Below are positions 1 through 8,704 of a DNA stretch of 54,309 nucleotides, in pieces. Positions within the stretch are counted from its first letter, which is position 1. Every line of letters begins with the position of its first letter. Both the position numbers and the translations under genes were made by a program. The notes beneath the pieces were generated by a model. The model ran no database searches. It was not told the DNA's origin and saw nothing but the letters and a program-made list of their open reading frames with translations. This stretch comes from DATJFQ01 sp035495555 (GTDB lineage Bacteria > Acidobacteriota > Vicinamibacteria > Vicinamibacterales > 2-12-FULL-66-21): assembly GCA_035495555.1 (NCBI GenBank), contig DATJFQ010000006.1, forward strand, positions 1-54,309, written 5' to 3'.

Positions 1-1
1 G

Positions 2-1408
2 GACCAGTGGGCGGTCAACAACCGGCTGACGGTCAATGCCGGCATCCGGACCGAGAACGAGAACGTGCCCGCCTACAGCAACGCGGAAGGCGTCCCCCCC
101 AACCCGATCGACTTCAAGTGGAAGGACAAGACCGCGCCGCGCCTCGGGTTCGCGTACGACCTGAAGGGCGACGGACGTTCGAAGATCTATGGGTCGTGGG
201 GCATCTTCTACGACATCTTCAAGCTGAATCTGCCGCGCGGCTCCTTCGGCGGGGAGAAGTGGGTCGATTACTATTACACGCTCGATACGCCCAACTTCGA
301 CACGATCAACACCACGTCGGACTGCGTCGTGAAGGGCGACTGCCCGGGCACGTTCCTCGGCAGCGTTGATTTCCGCGCGGTGTCGGTCACGCCGGGCCAG
401 GACGTCGAACAGCCTGGCCAGCTCAAGCCGATGCGGACGCAGGAACTGTCGTTCGGCTACGAGCGCCAGCTCAATACCGTGATGGCGTTCACGCTGCGCT
501 ACGTCCACAAACAGCTCGATCGTGCGATCGATGACATCGGGGACCTGCAGGGCGGCAACGAGGCGTACATCATCGCCAACCCCGGCGAAGGGATCGTCAG
601 CCAGTTCGACATCTCGAGCGGCACGAGCGTGTTCAAGCCGCAGGGGTTCAGCGCCAATCCGGTCCTCATCAACATGCCGAAGGCGACGCGCAACTACAAC
701 GCCGTCGAAGCGAGCATCGAGAAACGGCTGCAGAACAACTGGATGTTCAACGGCAGCTATACCTGGAGCCGTGACGCGGGCAACTACTCGGGCCTCTCGT
801 CCTCGGACGAGAACGGCCGCGACAACCCGAACAACTCCCGCGACTTCGACTATCCGGCCATGTCGTTCGATCAGAAGGGCCACGTGCTGGACGGCGTGTT
901 CGATACGGACCGTACGCACCAGATCAAGCTGGCGGGCATATACCAGTTCAAGTTCGGCACTGAGGTCGGCGCCGTCGAGTACGCGGAGAGCGGCACCCCG
1001 CTCACCCGTCAGGTCCCGATTGTGTCGGCTGCCGATGCGTACCCGGTCCGTTATCTTGGACGCGGCAGCGACGGGCGCACACCGTTCTATACGGAAACTG
1101 ACCTGTACGTGCAGCATGCTCTCAAGGTTGGCGGCAACCGACGCTTGATTCTGTCGGTCAACGTGTTGAACCTGTTCGATCAGCGCACGGCGACCAACAA
1201 GTCCATGACGATGGCCCGCCAGGGCGCGATTCTGCTCGCCCCGGGGTTCTATAACGAGGCGCAGTTCTACGCTGGACAACTGAACTTCGACCAGCTGATT
1301 GCTGCCTCGGTCGCCAACAAGTCGCTCGCGCTGAACCCGCAGTTCGGCATGGTGAACGGCTACCAGGACCCGATTAACGCGCGCGTCGGCGTGAAGTTCA
1401 CGTTCTAG
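2..1408 (+). CDS. TonB-dependent receptor, Oar-like, C-terminal part (5' truncated by window edge)
   Basis: This is the outer-membrane beta-barrel part of a TonB-dependent receptor; the frame is open from base 2, so the signal peptide, any regulatory domain and the plug lie outside the window. Visible features are alternating amphipathic strands rich in aromatic and Asn/Gly residues, barrel-type turns such as GSYTWSRDAGNY, and a C-terminal segment ending in the aromatic pattern RVGVKFTF that is typical of barrel recognition by the BAM machinery. The family imports large substrates using TonB energy; the ligand cannot be read from this part. A strong hairpin terminator follows the stop codon. 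A complete relative lies at 41380-44298. The call as a receptor barrel is firm; its substrate is unknown. Confidence 0.9.
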   Translation, partial: DQWAVNNRLTVNAGIRTENENVPAYSNAEGVPPNPIDFKWKDKTAPRLGFAYDLKGDGRSKIYGSWGIFYDIFKLNLPRGSFGGEKWVDYYYTLDTPNFDTINTTSDCVVKGDCPGTFLGSVDFRAVSVTPGQDVEQPGQLKPMRTQELSFGYERQLNTVMAFTLRYVHKQLDRAIDDIGDLQGGNEAYIIANPGEGIVSQFDISSGTSVFKPQGFSANPVLINMPKATRNYNAVEASIEKRLQNNWMFNGSYTWSRDAGNYSGLSSSDENGRDNPNNSRDFDYPAMSFDQKGHVLDGVFDTDRTHQIKLAGIYQFKFGTEVGAVEYAESGTPLTRQVPIVSAADAYPVRYLGRGSDGRTPFYTETDLYVQHALKVGGNRRLILSVNVLNLFDQRTATNKSMTMARQGAILLAPGFYNEAQFYAGQLNFDQLIAASVANKSLALNPQFGMVNGYQDPINARVGVKFTF

Positions 1409-1425
1409 GCGCCGGGTTGGACTGA

Positions 1426-1464
1426 CGCCCCGCGGGTTCCGGCCCGCGGGGCGTTTTCTTTTTC
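1426..1464 (+). terminator. Strong intrinsic terminator
   Basis: An 11-bp perfect stem (CGCCCCGCGGG at 1426-1436 pairing with 1443-1453) closes a TTCCGG loop and is followed by TTTTCTTTTT. It lies 17 bp after the TonB receptor stop codon. Its T-tract ends only about 10 bp before the start codon of the next gene. Confidence 0.93.
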
Positions 1465-1474
1465 GAGTGCACAC

Positions 1475-2248
1475 ATGCGCAGCAGGATGCTGATCGTTCT
1501 GGCGGCTTTCACGTTCCCGGCCGTTGCAGCCGCCCAGACCGCGCCGCGGAGCGTCAGCCGCGAAGCCAGAGCGGCAAACGCCGCTTACCAGCGCGGCTGG
1601 GATGCGATGCGCGCCGAGCAGTGGGCCGAGGCGGTCACGGAATTTCAGCACGCGATCGATGCGGTCCCCTCGTTCGAGCTCGCGTACTACGGGCTCGGCC
1701 GTGCGCGTATGGGCCAGCATGAGTTCGCAAAAGCGATTGACGCCTACATCGAGTGCCGCAATCGCTTCCTGCACGCCGGAGGGGAACAGTTCGCGCACGA
1801 CATGGATGCCCGGCGGCGGATTGAGGATCGGATGCTGCAGTATCAGACAGCGCTCAATCAGGCGCGCACATCCGGCAACGGCCGCGGGACGCAGAGCCAG
1901 CAGCTCTATATCCGGGAACTTCAGACGACGCTCAACGAGCTGCAGCAGGCGCGCGATCGCAGCATCAATGTCTCACTCGATGCGACCGTGCCGTTTTATG
2001 TGTCGATGGCGCTGGGGGCGGCGTACTTCCGCAGCAATCGTTTCGCGGACGCCGAACGCGAGTACAAGGCCGCGCTCGACGCGAATTCGGATTCGGGGGA
2101 AACACACAACAATCTCGCCGTGTTGTATCTGATGACGAATCGTCCGATGGATGCCGCCAGCGAGATCAAGCTCGCCGAGCAGACAGGTTTCAAAGTGAAT
2201 CCGCAACTGAAAGCGGACGTGAAGAGCAGGATTCACGCGGGCAAATAG
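1475..2248 (+). CDS. Exported tetratricopeptide-repeat protein
   Basis: The 257-residue protein begins with a signal peptide (about residues 1-21, ending in AVAAAQ) and so should be periplasmic or surface-associated. At least two TPR units are visible: one near residues 33-85 (AYQRGWDAM, then AYYGLGRARM and AKAIDAYIECRNRF) and another near residues 175-235 (ALGAAYFRSNRFADAEREYKAAL, shown here in parts, and THNNLAVLYLMTNRPMDAA). TPR proteins act as scaffolds, so no reaction is assigned. The start at 1475 has no Shine-Dalgarno; an internal ATG at 1487 would still give a signal peptide. The gene sits just behind a strong terminator, so expression may depend on read-through. It converges with the histidine kinase gene. 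Confidence 0.85.
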   Translation: MRSRMLIVLAAFTFPAVAAAQTAPRSVSREARAANAAYQRGWDAMRAEQWAEAVTEFQHAIDAVPSFELAYYGLGRARMGQHEFAKAIDAYIECRNRFLHAGGEQFAHDMDARRRIEDRMLQYQTALNQARTSGNGRGTQSQQLYIRELQTTLNELQQARDRSINVSLDATVPFYVSMALGAAYFRSNRFADAEREYKAALDANSDSGETHNNLAVLYLMTNRPMDAASEIKLAEQTGFKVNPQLKADVKSRIHAGK

Positions 2249-2279
2249 AACGAGAACCGGTCCCTGCCCTCACCCTTCC

Positions 2280-2340
2280 GGATTCGGGATTCGGGATTCG
2301 GGATTCCGTATTCTGACTTCTGACTTCTGACTTCTTCTTC
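2280..2340. repeat. Two adjacent heptamer arrays (GGATTCG x4, TTCTGAC x3)
   Basis: Four tandem 7-bp units GGATTCG run from 2280 to 2307, followed by three TTCTGAC units from 2311 to 2331 and a TTC run. They fill the gap between two converging genes. These are direct arrays; no facing inverted copy is present here. Confidence 0.9.
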
Positions 2341-4809
2341 TTACGCTGACGCCATCAGCGCGTTGAGCGCGCGATCGAGGTCCGAGCTCGTAAACGGCTT
2401 CGGCAGCACCGGCATGTCGGCGAGATCAGGGTCGCTGGCGAGACCGCTCGCGTCGCCGGTCACGAAGATGATGCGCCGGCTGATGTCGGGCCGCACGGCG
2501 CGGATGTCCTCGACGACTTCGGTCCCGCTGCCGTCCGCCAGCCGCAGATCGCACAGCACGACGTCGAATGAACCATTGATGACCGCATCGCGTGCCGAAC
2601 CTCGCGAAGCCGCTTCGACGACGCTGTACCCGCGGCGCTCCAGGAGGCGGACGACGAGCTGACGAATCGGGACCTCGTCTTCGACGACGAGCGCGCGTCG
2701 CATGGCGGCGCCATTGGCCGGTGTCACCGGCGTCACGGCTGGAAGCGCCGCCGTTTCGGACGGCACTGGCGCGGCTGCCGGAATCGTGAGCCGGAAGCAG
2801 GCCCCGGTCCCTCCCGGCGGATCGCACAATTCGAGGGCGCCGCCATGCGCGCGCGCGATCCCAATAGAGATCGACAGGCCGAGACCGGTCCCCTCCCCGA
2901 CTTCCTTCGTCGTGAAGAACGGCTCGAAAATGCGGCCCTTCAACTCCTGGCTGATGCCGGGGCCGTTGTCCGAGATCTGCACGCTGTGCATCGCTCCGTC
3001 GCCGTGCGTTCGGATCGTGATCCGCGGATGGGCCGTTCCCGAGGCCTGCAGCGCGTGCTCGCCGTTGAGCAGGATGTTGATGATGATCTGCTGGATCTCG
3101 TCGCGGTTGGCCACGACCGGGAGGCGCGTGGGCGCGAGATCGAGCGTCAGCGTGACGCCGCGCTGCGCGAGGTGGAACTCACGAAGGTCCGCCATCGCGC
3201 GGACGACCTCGTTGAGGTCGATCAGCTTGCGATCGGGCGAGCCGCGCCGGACGAACGCGAGCAGGTTCCGGACGATCTGCCCGGCGCGCGCCGCTTCCTG
3301 CCGTACCATCTGCAGATCGCGGACCACGGCCGTGTCGCGGTTTTCCTCCATCAACAGCTCGACGCAGCCGACGATGGTCTGCAGCGGGTTGTTGATCTCG
3401 TGCGCCACGCCGGCCACCAGCTCGCCGACGGCCGAGAGGCGCTCGCTGTTCACCAGTTGATCGCGCAGGCGCAGTTCCTCCGTGCTGTCGCGCTGGACAC
3501 CGACGAAGTGCGTGACCGCGCCGTCCTCCGACCGCAGCGCAACGACGGTGCTCGACGCCGGAAACGTACGCCCGTCAGCGCGGCGGTGCTGCAGCGTTCC
3601 GCGCCAGATGCCGTGCGCTCGAACGTGGGCGCCGATCTGATCGACGAGATCGTGCTGGGACGCGTCGAGCACCTCCGGCAGGCTCATCGACGTCAACTGC
3701 GCGCGCGGATAGCCGAGTGCCCGGCTCGCGGCTTCGTTCGCGTGTTCGATGCGCGAATCGGGTGTCGTGATGATGATGAGATCGCCCGTCTGTTCGACGG
3801 CCGCTGCGAGGAGCTTGAGGTGCTCGTCCGCGCGGTGCAGCTCACTCGACTGCACGCTGAGCCGCAGCGTGAGCAGCCCCAGCCCTCCCGCGGTGCAGAT
3901 CGTCGTCAGCAGGACGCGGAAGGAATCGCCGGCGCCGCCAAGCGGAGACAGCCAAAGCAGCCCGTAGCCAATGGCGGGAATCGCCAGAACGGGCACGGCG
4001 GACGTCAGCGGTGACGGTGCCGGCAGCCGTGCCAGGTTTTCAGAGGATTCCGCGGGAGATCGGGGCGCGGTCGCGGCCGCGGCGACATAAGCGAAAAACG
4101 GCACGATCCAGGCGAGATCGTAGATGCTGCCGCTGTAGTACGCCCCGCTCGCGATCGCGCGATTCGTGAGGATCCGCAGCACGAATCCCGCGCTCGTGCC
4201 GATCAGGATGGTCTGATACACGCGGCGCCACTCGGCGTCCCTCGCGAACCAGTAGCCGGCGGCAAACCCTGCGACCAGTAGCAGGCGATGGGTTTGGACC
4301 AGGGTGAGCAGCACCGACTCCACCTGCTCGCGCGACGCGGGCAGCAGGCTGGGCACCATCACGAAGTACGCGTAGATGAACGCGGCGAGCAGGCCGTAGC
4401 TGGCCAGGTCGACGGCGACTGCCCCGGTCGCTGACTTGCGGACGCCGCGGTCGGGCCGGGCGATGACCGCGATCATCGGGCCGATGCCGCCGCACAGGCT
4501 GAACATCGTGTGCCAGCGGACCCACGACGGCCGCCCGTCCAGGATCTCGCCGTACATGAAGCCGATCTCGCCGACCGCCCAGAGGACCTGGCTCACCGCG
4601 AACATGTCCCAGAACAGTCGTTGAACGCCGTCCCAGGCTTTTCGCCGCCGGATCACGACGGCCACGACACTGAGCGACAGCAGGGCAAGCAGCCCGTCGG
4701 ATGTAATGGAACGGGCCATCGGCCACGGCGAGAGCGCCGCGGCGGTCGCGAGATACACTACGACGTAGAGGCCGCAGAAGGCGAGGGAGGGGATGGGGGA
4801 TTCTAACAT
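2341..4809 (-). CDS. Membrane-bound hybrid sensor histidine kinase (PAS-HisKA-HATPase-REC)
   Basis: The 822-residue hybrid kinase has several N-terminal membrane segments (about residues 8-320) and a PAS domain (about 330-445). The HisKA phospho-acceptor motif VAHEINNP places the histidine near residue 470. An HATPase_c domain follows, with DNGPGI (about 614) and the G2 box GEGTGLGLS (about 639). The C-terminal receiver has its acidic pair in VVEDEVP and the acceptor Asp in LCDLRL (about 754). It should autophosphorylate and pass phosphate to its own receiver; no output domain or partner regulator is adjacent. I chose the ATG at 4809 because the longer frame upstream only translates heptamer repeats. 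Those repeats (GGGAGTT units) lie directly before this ATG and may supply its ribosome binding site. Confidence 0.9.
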   Translation of the reverse strand: MLESPIPSLAFCGLYVVVYLATAAALSPWPMARSITSDGLLALLSLSVVAVVIRRRKAWDGVQRLFWDMFAVSQVLWAVGEIGFMYGEILDGRPSWVRWHTMFSLCGGIGPMIAVIARPDRGVRKSATGAVAVDLASYGLLAAFIYAYFVMVPSLLPASREQVESVLLTLVQTHRLLLVAGFAAGYWFARDAEWRRVYQTILIGTSAGFVLRILTNRAIASGAYYSGSIYDLAWIVPFFAYVAAAATAPRSPAESSENLARLPAPSPLTSAVPVLAIPAIGYGLLWLSPLGGAGDSFRVLLTTICTAGGLGLLTLRLSVQSSELHRADEHLKLLAAAVEQTGDLIIITTPDSRIEHANEAASRALGYPRAQLTSMSLPEVLDASQHDLVDQIGAHVRAHGIWRGTLQHRRADGRTFPASSTVVALRSEDGAVTHFVGVQRDSTEELRLRDQLVNSERLSAVGELVAGVAHEINNPLQTIVGCVELLMEENRDTAVVRDLQMVRQEAARAGQIVRNLLAFVRRGSPDRKLIDLNEVVRAMADLREFHLAQRGVTLTLDLAPTRLPVVANRDEIQQIIINILLNGEHALQASGTAHPRITIRTHGDGAMHSVQISDNGPGISQELKGRIFEPFFTTKEVGEGTGLGLSISIGIARAHGGALELCDPPGGTGACFRLTIPAAAPVPSETAALPAVTPVTPANGAAMRRALVVEDEVPIRQLVVRLLERRGYSVVEAASRGSARDAVINGSFDVVLCDLRLADGSGTEVVEDIRAVRPDISRRIIFVTGDASGLASDPDLADMPVLPKPFTSSDLDRALNALMASA

Positions 4810-4810
4810 G

Positions 4811-4847
4811 AACTCCCAATTCCCAATTCCCAACTCCCAACTCCCAA
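4811..4847. repeat. AACTCCC/AATTCCC heptamer array at the kinase start
   Basis: Five tandem 7-bp units (AACTCCC, AATTCCC, AATTCCC, AACTCCC, AACTCCC) run from 4811 to 4845. Read on the minus strand they are GGGAGTT/GGGAATT and end one base before the kinase ATG at 4809. The GGGAG core is therefore in Shine-Dalgarno position. Confidence 0.9.
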
Positions 4848-4911
4848 CGGGCGCGCCCAGCGCGCCGACGGCTGGCAATAACGCAGGCTCAAACGCCCGC
4901 GCCGACGGGCC

Positions 4912-5298
4912 GCTGGCCGAGCTGGGGCCCCATCGCGGGCCGCGCTTCGCGCGGGGTGCTGGGGGCTGGGTGCCTCGGACGGGTGCTGGGCCGCGCTTCG
5001 CGCGGGATCGCGAGGGGGGCGAGGACGGGGCCGCCCCGCTTCGCGCGGAGGCGGCTCCTCGTCGACACGTCTTTCCGGCCGCCGAGCACGAAGGGGGTCC
5101 GCCTCCGCCGCGAAGCGGCTTCGGCGAGATCCCGCCGGAGCGCAGCTGGAGACTCTTACTTCGCGTAGGCGGAGCTGGCCGAGCAGGGGCCCCATCGCGG
5201 GCCGCGCTTCGCGCGGGGTGCTGGCGGCTGGGTGCCTCGGACGGGTGCTGGGCCGCGCTTCGCGCGGAATCGCGATGGGGGCGAGGACGGGGCGCCCC
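4912..5298. repeat. GC-rich modular intergenic repeat, copy A (direct repeats flanking a core)
   Basis: This accounts for most of the 495-bp gap at 4810-5304, which holds no credible gene. Two nearly identical segments of about 119 bp (4912-5030 and 5174-5292, offset 262 bp) flank a core. Bases 5015-5093 of the core recur at 10573-10651 with three mismatches in 79. Short hairpins such as CCGCGC-TTC-GCGCGG recur inside. GGGGCCCCATCG appears at 4924 and 5186, and its complement-like CGATGGGGGC at the other module ends, resembling terminal inverted repeats. No transposase is present. The open frames over it are repeat artefacts. Confidence 0.88.
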
Positions 5299-5304
5299 GA
5301 CGCG

Positions 5305-6810
5305 TCAGACTTGCTCTACGTCGATCTGCGCGCGCTGCAGTCGTCCGCTGAAATCGATGTAGACCGACTTCCATTCCGAGAACACTTCGAGCGCCGCGAT
5401 GCCGGCTTCGCGGTGGCCGTTGCCGGTGTTCTTCGTGCCGCCGAACGGCAGGTGCACCTCGGCGCCGATCGTCGGCGCGTTCACGTAGAAAATGCCGGTG
5501 TAGAGATCCCGCATGGCCTGGAACGCGCGGTTGATGTCCTGGGTATAGATGGACGCGGACAAGCCGTATGGGACGTTGTTGCCGACCTCGATCGCCTCCT
5601 CCAGCGACTTCACCGGAATCACCGATACGACCGGTCCGAAGATCTCCTCGGTCGCGATCCGCATGTTCGGGCTCACGTCCGTGAACACCGTGGGTTCGTG
5701 AAAGTAGCCGCTGGCGAACGCGCCCGAATCGAGCCGCTTGCCGCCGGTCACGAGCGTTGCACCTTCGTCCTGGCCGATTTTCACGTACTTCTGCACGGTC
5801 CCGAGCTGAGACTCGCTGTTCGACGGTCCCATATCCACATCGTCTTTCAGGCCGTCGCCGACCCGCAGCGACTTCGCGCGCGCGACGAACGCCTTGACGA
5901 ATTGCGCGTACACGTTCTCGTGCACGACCACCCGGCTGGCGGCGGTACACCGCTGTCCCGTGGTTCCGAAGCCGCCCCACAGACAACCGTCGACCGCGAG
6001 CTCGAGATTCGCATCATCGAGGATCATGATGACGTTCTTCCCGCCCATCTCGAGATGCACCTTCTTGAACGTGGGCGCCGCAGCCTGATTCACGATGCGG
6101 CCGACGTGCGTCGAGCCGGTGAAGGAGACGACCTTCACGCGCTCGTCGGTCGTCATCGGCGTGCCGACTTCAGGTCCATCCCCCGTCACCATGTTGACGA
6201 CGCCCTTCGGCACGCCGGCGTCGATCAGTGTCTGGACGAAATTCACCGCCGAGAGCGGGGTCTGCGACGCCGGTTTGAAGACGACGGTGTTCCCACAGAC
6301 GAGCGCCGGGATGATCTTCCACGAAGGGATCGCCATCGGAAAGTTCCACGGCGTGATGATCGAGCAGACGCCGAGCGGCTGGCGCACGGACATGGCGAAC
6401 TTGTTCCGCAGCTCGGAGGGGACGGTCTGCCCGAACTGACGGCGGCCCTCGCCGGCCATGTAGAAGGTCATGTCGATGGCCTCCTGCACGTCGCCCCGCG
6501 TTTCGTTCAGGACCTTCCCCATCTCGCGCGTCATGTCGCGCGCGAACTGCTCCTTGCGCGCCGCAAACAACTGCGCGGCCTTGAACAGGATTTCGCCGCG
6601 GATGGGCGCGGGCACGAGGCGCCACGATTTGTACGCGCGGTCCGCCGCGTCGATCGCCGCCAGGACGTCGTCGCGCGTCGACTCCTGGAAGACGCCGATC
6701 AGGTCGTCCGTATTCGCGGGGTTGCGGTTTTCGAAGGTTCGTCCGGATCCCGAGGGGATCCACGCGCCATCGACGTAGTTGTTGTAGACGGTCGCTGCTG
6801 CTGTCGGCAT
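5305..6810 (-). CDS. NAD(P)-dependent aldehyde dehydrogenase
   Basis: The 501-residue protein is a full-length member of the aldehyde dehydrogenase superfamily, which oxidises aldehydes to carboxylates. Family marks include ITPWNFPM in the cofactor fold, FTGSTHVG, the general-base glutamate in LEMGGKN (Glu about 254), the catalytic cysteine in GQRCTAASR (Cys about 288) and EEIFGPVV. I chose the ATG at 6810 because GAGG lies about six bases upstream; the longer start at 6837 adds nine residues. The substrate is not fixed by sequence or context: semialdehyde dehydrogenases of amino-acid or sugar-acid catabolism are the closest group by eye. The gene diverges from the PilZ gene and ends against the GC-rich repeat. 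Confidence 0.93.
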   Translation of the reverse strand: MPTAAATVYNNYVDGAWIPSGSGRTFENRNPANTDDLIGVFQESTRDDVLAAIDAADRAYKSWRLVPAPIRGEILFKAAQLFAARKEQFARDMTREMGKVLNETRGDVQEAIDMTFYMAGEGRRQFGQTVPSELRNKFAMSVRQPLGVCSIITPWNFPMAIPSWKIIPALVCGNTVVFKPASQTPLSAVNFVQTLIDAGVPKGVVNMVTGDGPEVGTPMTTDERVKVVSFTGSTHVGRIVNQAAAPTFKKVHLEMGGKNVIMILDDANLELAVDGCLWGGFGTTGQRCTAASRVVVHENVYAQFVKAFVARAKSLRVGDGLKDDVDMGPSNSESQLGTVQKYVKIGQDEGATLVTGGKRLDSGAFASGYFHEPTVFTDVSPNMRIATEEIFGPVVSVIPVKSLEEAIEVGNNVPYGLSASIYTQDINRAFQAMRDLYTGIFYVNAPTIGAEVHLPFGGTKNTGNGHREAGIAALEVFSEWKSVYIDFSGRLQRAQIDVEQV

Positions 6811-6845
6811 AATCCTCGATTCTAGATCGTGTAACATGCGGCGAC

Positions 6846-7217
6846 ATGGACGATGCGAACAAGCGGGACCTCGACCGCGTGTCCGTGGGGGCGCTCTACG
6901 GCGAGGTGCAGCTCTTTCAGCCGATGACGGTGCTCGACCTGAGCCACCGCGGGGCGCGCATCGAAACGGGTTTCCCGCTGCACATGGAATCGCTGCACGA
7001 CTTCCGGCTGTCCCTCGGCGAGCGTTCGCTCATCATCAAGGGACGCATCGTGCACTCGGAGATCGCGGAGTTGAAGGGCGGCGCCGTCATGTATCGCACG
7101 GGCGTCGAGTTCGTCGAGCCGACCGAGCATGTCGCCGCGGCGCTCGGCGAATTCGTCGACGCGCTGCGTGAACTGCAGAACGTCAAGCCAATCATCGACG
7201 CCGAAATCGCCGACTGA
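6846..7217 (+). CDS. PilZ-domain c-di-GMP-binding protein
   Basis: This 123-residue protein is a single PilZ domain. The N-terminal RDLDR fits the RxxxR arginine motif and DLSHRG fits DxSxxG; together these bind c-di-GMP in the family. The rest is the expected six-stranded barrel, with GRIVHSE and GVEFVEP near the C-terminus. There is no enzymatic output, so it probably acts as a small effector on a partner protein. It diverges from the aldehyde dehydrogenase gene with about 35 bp between the starts and converges on the M28 peptidase. A diguanylate cyclase and an HD-GYP protein elsewhere in the window would supply and remove its ligand. Confidence 0.9.
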   Translation: MDDANKRDLDRVSVGALYGEVQLFQPMTVLDLSHRGARIETGFPLHMESLHDFRLSLGERSLIIKGRIVHSEIAELKGGAVMYRTGVEFVEPTEHVAAALGEFVDALRELQNVKPIIDAEIAD

Positions 7218-7252
7218 AGAGCGGGAATCGCTTCCGCGAATCGCTGATCGAT

Positions 7253-8704
7253 TCAGCGCCCCCGATACACGCTCGCCGTGCTTTCGTGCCCCAGCGCGTC
7301 CACGGCGGCGACGCCGAAGACCCAATCGTCGATGTTGGCGTGCGGGAGGACGAGGTCGGTGACGGTGCCGACATACATGTCGTGCTCCCAGTCGGGCGCC
7401 CATGCGTTGCGCCAGAACACGCGGTAGCCCGCCGCGCCCGGCGAGGCGTTCCACCGCAGGTGCGCGTCGTAGCCCGATGGACGGCGGTCGAGCATCGGCC
7501 CGCCGCGCTCGTTCGTGACGACGGGCGGCGGAGGCGCGAGCGCCAGGGTCGCCATCGCTGCCGCGTTCACGCGCGCGTTCTGCGCGAGGTACCGGAAATC
7601 GACGCCGTCGATCGTATCGTCCGGGCCGTGCTGTTTCGAGTAGTTCTCTTTCGATTCGCGGAAGCCGACGGCCGGAAAGCCTTCGGCATTGAGCGCGTTG
7701 TGATCGCCGCCGCGGCCGAACCGGTCCTTGCGCGCCATGAGCCGCACGCGGTGCGACGGCACGTACTCGGCGGCCGTCCGCGCGATGAACGTCGCGAGCT
7801 CCCGCGACGGCGAGTCCTCAGGACCTTCTGAATAGATGCGAATCGTTGCGCTGTCGATCGCGCCGTCGCCCCCGTGCGAGTTGCCGACGATGTCGTTGTT
7901 GAACCACGCCTGAATCGGAATCTGCTCCGCCTTCGCCTTTTTCGCGTGGGCTTCCGAGCCGATGAGCCCCTGCTCTTCTCCCGCGACGGTCATGAAGACG
8001 AGAGTCGCGTCGAAGTCGATCCCGCTCTGCGCGAACACCCGCGCCAGTTCCATCGACAACACCGTCCCGCTCCCGTCGTCGTTCGCGCCGGGAGCATCGA
8101 TGTTGTAGTCCTGGCCGGGGCGCATCTGCGGGTCACCCGAGGGACGCTGGACCGGCGCGCCGGATTCGCCGGGCGCCTGCGGCTGCGCACCCGGCCGCTC
8201 TGGTGTCGCAGCGGGCGTTGCGGCCGGCCGGCCGACGCCCTGATTGCCCGAGAGCTGCCCGGCGCGTCCGAGATTCAACGAATCGTAATGGCCGCTGACG
8301 TAGATGCGGCGCGGCGACTTGCCTGGAAGGATGGCCATCACGTTTCGCAATTCCACGTCGCGCGTGATCCGTCCGTGAGCGGGGATCTGGTACGTGTCGA
8401 AGCTGACCTGCAGCCGAGGGCTCGTGCGCTTCAGCTCGTCGTAGATCCACTGGCGCGCCGCGCCGATGCCACGCGTGGAGGATGCCGTGTCGGAGAGCGT
8501 GTTGCGTGTGCCGAAGCTCACGAGTTTTTCGAGCAGCTGCTGCAGCCGCTCTTCGGATACCGACGCGACGAGCTTTTCGATGCGCGGGTCGATCGTCGGT
8601 GTCGGCGGCGACGCCGGCGTCTGATCGGCGGTCAACGGCGCCGGTGCATACAGAATGATCGTGAAAAGCGCAGTGACGAGGATGGAAGTGCCCTGTCGGT
8701 TCAT
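7253..8704 (-). CDS. Secreted M28-family zinc metallopeptidase
   Basis: The 483-residue exported peptidase has a signal segment at about residues 7-26. The di-zinc site of family M28 is visible: GHYDS (His about 139, Asp 141), PGANDDGSG (bridging Asp about 209), AGEEQGL (catalytic Glu-Glu about 243-244) and a later His in GGDHNALN. The family removes N-terminal amino acids or dipeptides from peptides. Between the first two motifs lies a Pro/Gly/Gln-rich low-complexity insertion (about residues 147-200). The last 90 residues look like a fibronectin-III-type beta domain (GYDAHLRWNASPGAAGYRVF, one strand pair). It overlaps the upstream GGCT-like gene by four bases (ATGA), indicating translational coupling. 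Confidence 0.92.
   Translation of the reverse strand: MNRQGTSILVTALFTIILYAPAPLTADQTPASPPTPTIDPRIEKLVASVSEERLQQLLEKLVSFGTRNTLSDTASSTRGIGAARQWIYDELKRTSPRLQVSFDTYQIPAHGRITRDVELRNVMAILPGKSPRRIYVSGHYDSLNLGRAGQLSGNQGVGRPAATPAATPERPGAQPQAPGESGAPVQRPSGDPQMRPGQDYNIDAPGANDDGSGTVLSMELARVFAQSGIDFDATLVFMTVAGEEQGLIGSEAHAKKAKAEQIPIQAWFNNDIVGNSHGGDGAIDSATIRIYSEGPEDSPSRELATFIARTAAEYVPSHRVRLMARKDRFGRGGDHNALNAEGFPAVGFRESKENYSKQHGPDDTIDGVDFRYLAQNARVNAAAMATLALAPPPPVVTNERGGPMLDRRPSGYDAHLRWNASPGAAGYRVFWRNAWAPDWEHDMYVGTVTDLVLPHANIDDWVFGVAAVDALGHESTASVYRGR

Noticed and set aside
4912..5298. A complete insertion sequence in the 4.8-5.3 kb gap
   Set aside because: There is no transposase frame and the repeats are modular; a non-autonomous element is the most that can be claimed.
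7218..7252. A bidirectional terminator between the PilZ and M28 genes
   Set aside because: Only a 6-bp inverted repeat (GAATCG/CGATTC) is present and there is no T-run on either strand.
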